From contig JAISPV010000087.1 of the NCBI GenBank assembly GCA_031274665.1, forward strand, positions 1-5,040: a DNA stretch of 5,040 bases, given 5' to 3'. Within the stretch, counting starts at the first letter, position 1. Each line of letters starts with the position of its first letter. A program made the position numbers and the translations under genes. The notes beneath the pieces were generated by a model. The model saw only the letters and a program-made list of their open reading frames with translations. It ran no database searches and was not told where the DNA came from. Origin of the DNA: Candidatus Methanoplasma sp. GTDB lineage: Archaea; Thermoplasmatota; Thermoplasmata; Methanomassiliicoccales; Methanomethylophilaceae. This document shows positions 4,351 through 5,040 of the stretch, piece after piece.

Positions 4351-5040
4351 ATGAACCACAAAAAAACGATAATCGCCCTCGCTGCCGTCATGATGGCTGC
4401 CGTATCGATGAGCATTGCCGTAAGCGGCGGAACGGACGCGGGTATGGATTTTGACAAGATATGGGGAAATGGATTCACCAACTCGAGCGACGGCACGCTC
4501 TATGTCACTTTGGTGAGCACAGAGGAAAGCCCGCAGAATATAACGATAACGATCAAAGAGAACGGAAAAGAGATCTTCAGCAAGGTTGAGGCCGTACCGC
4601 CCCAAAGCACACACACGGCAGAGCTGAGGTTCAGACTGGATGGTGTGGGGGACCATGACCTGACGGTCGAATGCACACCCGCTGTTTTCTTCCCGACCAC
4701 ACCCGGCGGCGTTCCGCTTAACTCTGAGACAGTTGTCATAAATGTTTCCGAATCCATATGGAGCAAGCCGTCTACATACGGCGCCATCATAGTGGTCGTT
4801 GTCTTGATCCTTATCGCAGCCTTTTTGAAGATACGCAGCGAACCCGCGACCAAGCCGGATGTTACATTCACCGAACTCGACAGGCAGCAAAAGGAGGCCA
4901 AAGCGGAGATCGAAGAAAAACCCAAGGCGTCCGCAACGGAAAAGAGAAAATACAAAGGGTCCGACGGGCCTCCCCCGGCCGCAGCTAAGCCTCCGGAGCC
5001 TCCTGAGGAGAAGAAAGCTGCGTCCTTCACCGAGCTTGAG
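4351..5040 (+). CDS. signal peptide / Ig-like / single-TM surface protein with charged cytoplasmic tail (3' partial)
   Basis: The frame stays open to the window edge, giving at least 230 residues. Residues 1-25 are a signal peptide: a Lys-containing start, a hydrophobic core from 7 to 24, and probable cleavage near 23-30. Residues about 32-135 alternate beta strands in the style of Ig-like or CARDB-type domains, for example YVTLVS, ITITIKENGKEI and HDLTVECTP. Three N-glycosylation sequons lie in this part: N44-S-S, N63-I-T and N131-V-S. A transmembrane helix follows at about 144-160. The tail is Lys/Glu/Ala/Pro-rich, probably cytoplasmic, and contains FTEL at 173-176 and again at 226-229. GGTGA at 4342-4346 follows the purP-like stop directly, four bases before this ATG, so the two are likely co-transcribed and coupled. 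I do not recognise the specific family. It resembles the small membrane-anchored surface proteins common in Thermoplasmata-related archaea. Function unknown. Confidence 0.8.
   Translation, partial: MNHKKTIIALAAVMMAAVSMSIAVSGGTDAGMDFDKIWGNGFTNSSDGTLYVTLVSTEESPQNITITIKENGKEIFSKVEAVPPQSTHTAELRFRLDGVGDHDLTVECTPAVFFPTTPGGVPLNSETVVINVSESIWSKPSTYGAIIVVVVLILIAAFLKIRSEPATKPDVTFTELDRQQKEAKAEIEEKPKASATEKRKYKGSDGPPPAAAKPPEPPEEKKAASFTELE

Noticed and set aside
3769..4890. A 373-residue open frame on the minus strand
   Set aside because: It is antisense to the PurP-like gene and the membrane protein, both of which have family features, ribosome binding or promoter signals and a natural composition. The minus frame shows no recognisable domain.
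1..5040. In-frame TAG as a pyrrolysine codon
   Set aside because: No gene here shows a homologous extension past a TAG stop. The visible stops are TGA or TAA.
1..5040. CRISPR arrays, insertion sequences, attachment sites or phage genes
   Set aside because: No regularly spaced repeats, transposase or integrase coding, or terminal inverted repeats were seen. The hairpins present are short and local.

Overview
The window looks like chromosomal DNA of a euryarchaeal methanogen, most likely from or near the Methanomassiliicoccales/Thermoplasmata. The grounds are an archaea-type PurP family protein, MgtE-like permease and PhoU+RCK_C proteins of the kind common in euryarchaea, TATA-like boxes upstream of the genes, strong GGAGG or GGTGA ribosome binding sites, moderate-to-high GC, and small membrane-anchored surface proteins with N-glycosylation sequons. 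Every visible stop codon is TGA or TAA, with no TAG. That would suit a pyrrolysine-using lineage but is weak evidence. The taxonomic placement is inference from memory of the protein families.

Layout. At 2-1066 (+) lies the 3' part of an MgtE/SLC41-like divalent-cation permease, whose start is outside the window. It converges, across a 28-base gap, on a two-gene minus-strand operon at 2368-1095. That operon encodes two related proteins, each a PhoU-like helical domain followed by an RCK_C (TrkA_C) ligand-binding domain, and the two genes overlap by four bases. At 2369-2690 is a gene-less divergent control region. It holds a minus-strand promoter and structured leader for the PhoU/RCK_C operon, and a plus-strand promoter and structured leader for a small single-domain cupin (2691-3032, +). 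After a 151-base spacer with two hairpins and a strong AT-rich promoter comes a PurP-family ATP-grasp protein (3184-4341, +). Nine bases later begins a signal-peptide/Ig-like/transmembrane protein (4351 to beyond 5040, +).

How they may work together. The permease and the two PhoU/RCK_C proteins probably form one cation-transport module in which the soluble proteins gate or sense for the membrane protein. The PurP family normally ligates formate to AICAR in archaeal purine synthesis. This copy, however, lacks the glycine-rich loop I expect in canonical PurP and may be the divergent paralog. The downstream membrane protein appears co-transcribed and possibly translationally coupled to it, and its function is unknown. 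No RNA genes, CRISPR arrays, insertion sequences or phage genes were seen.
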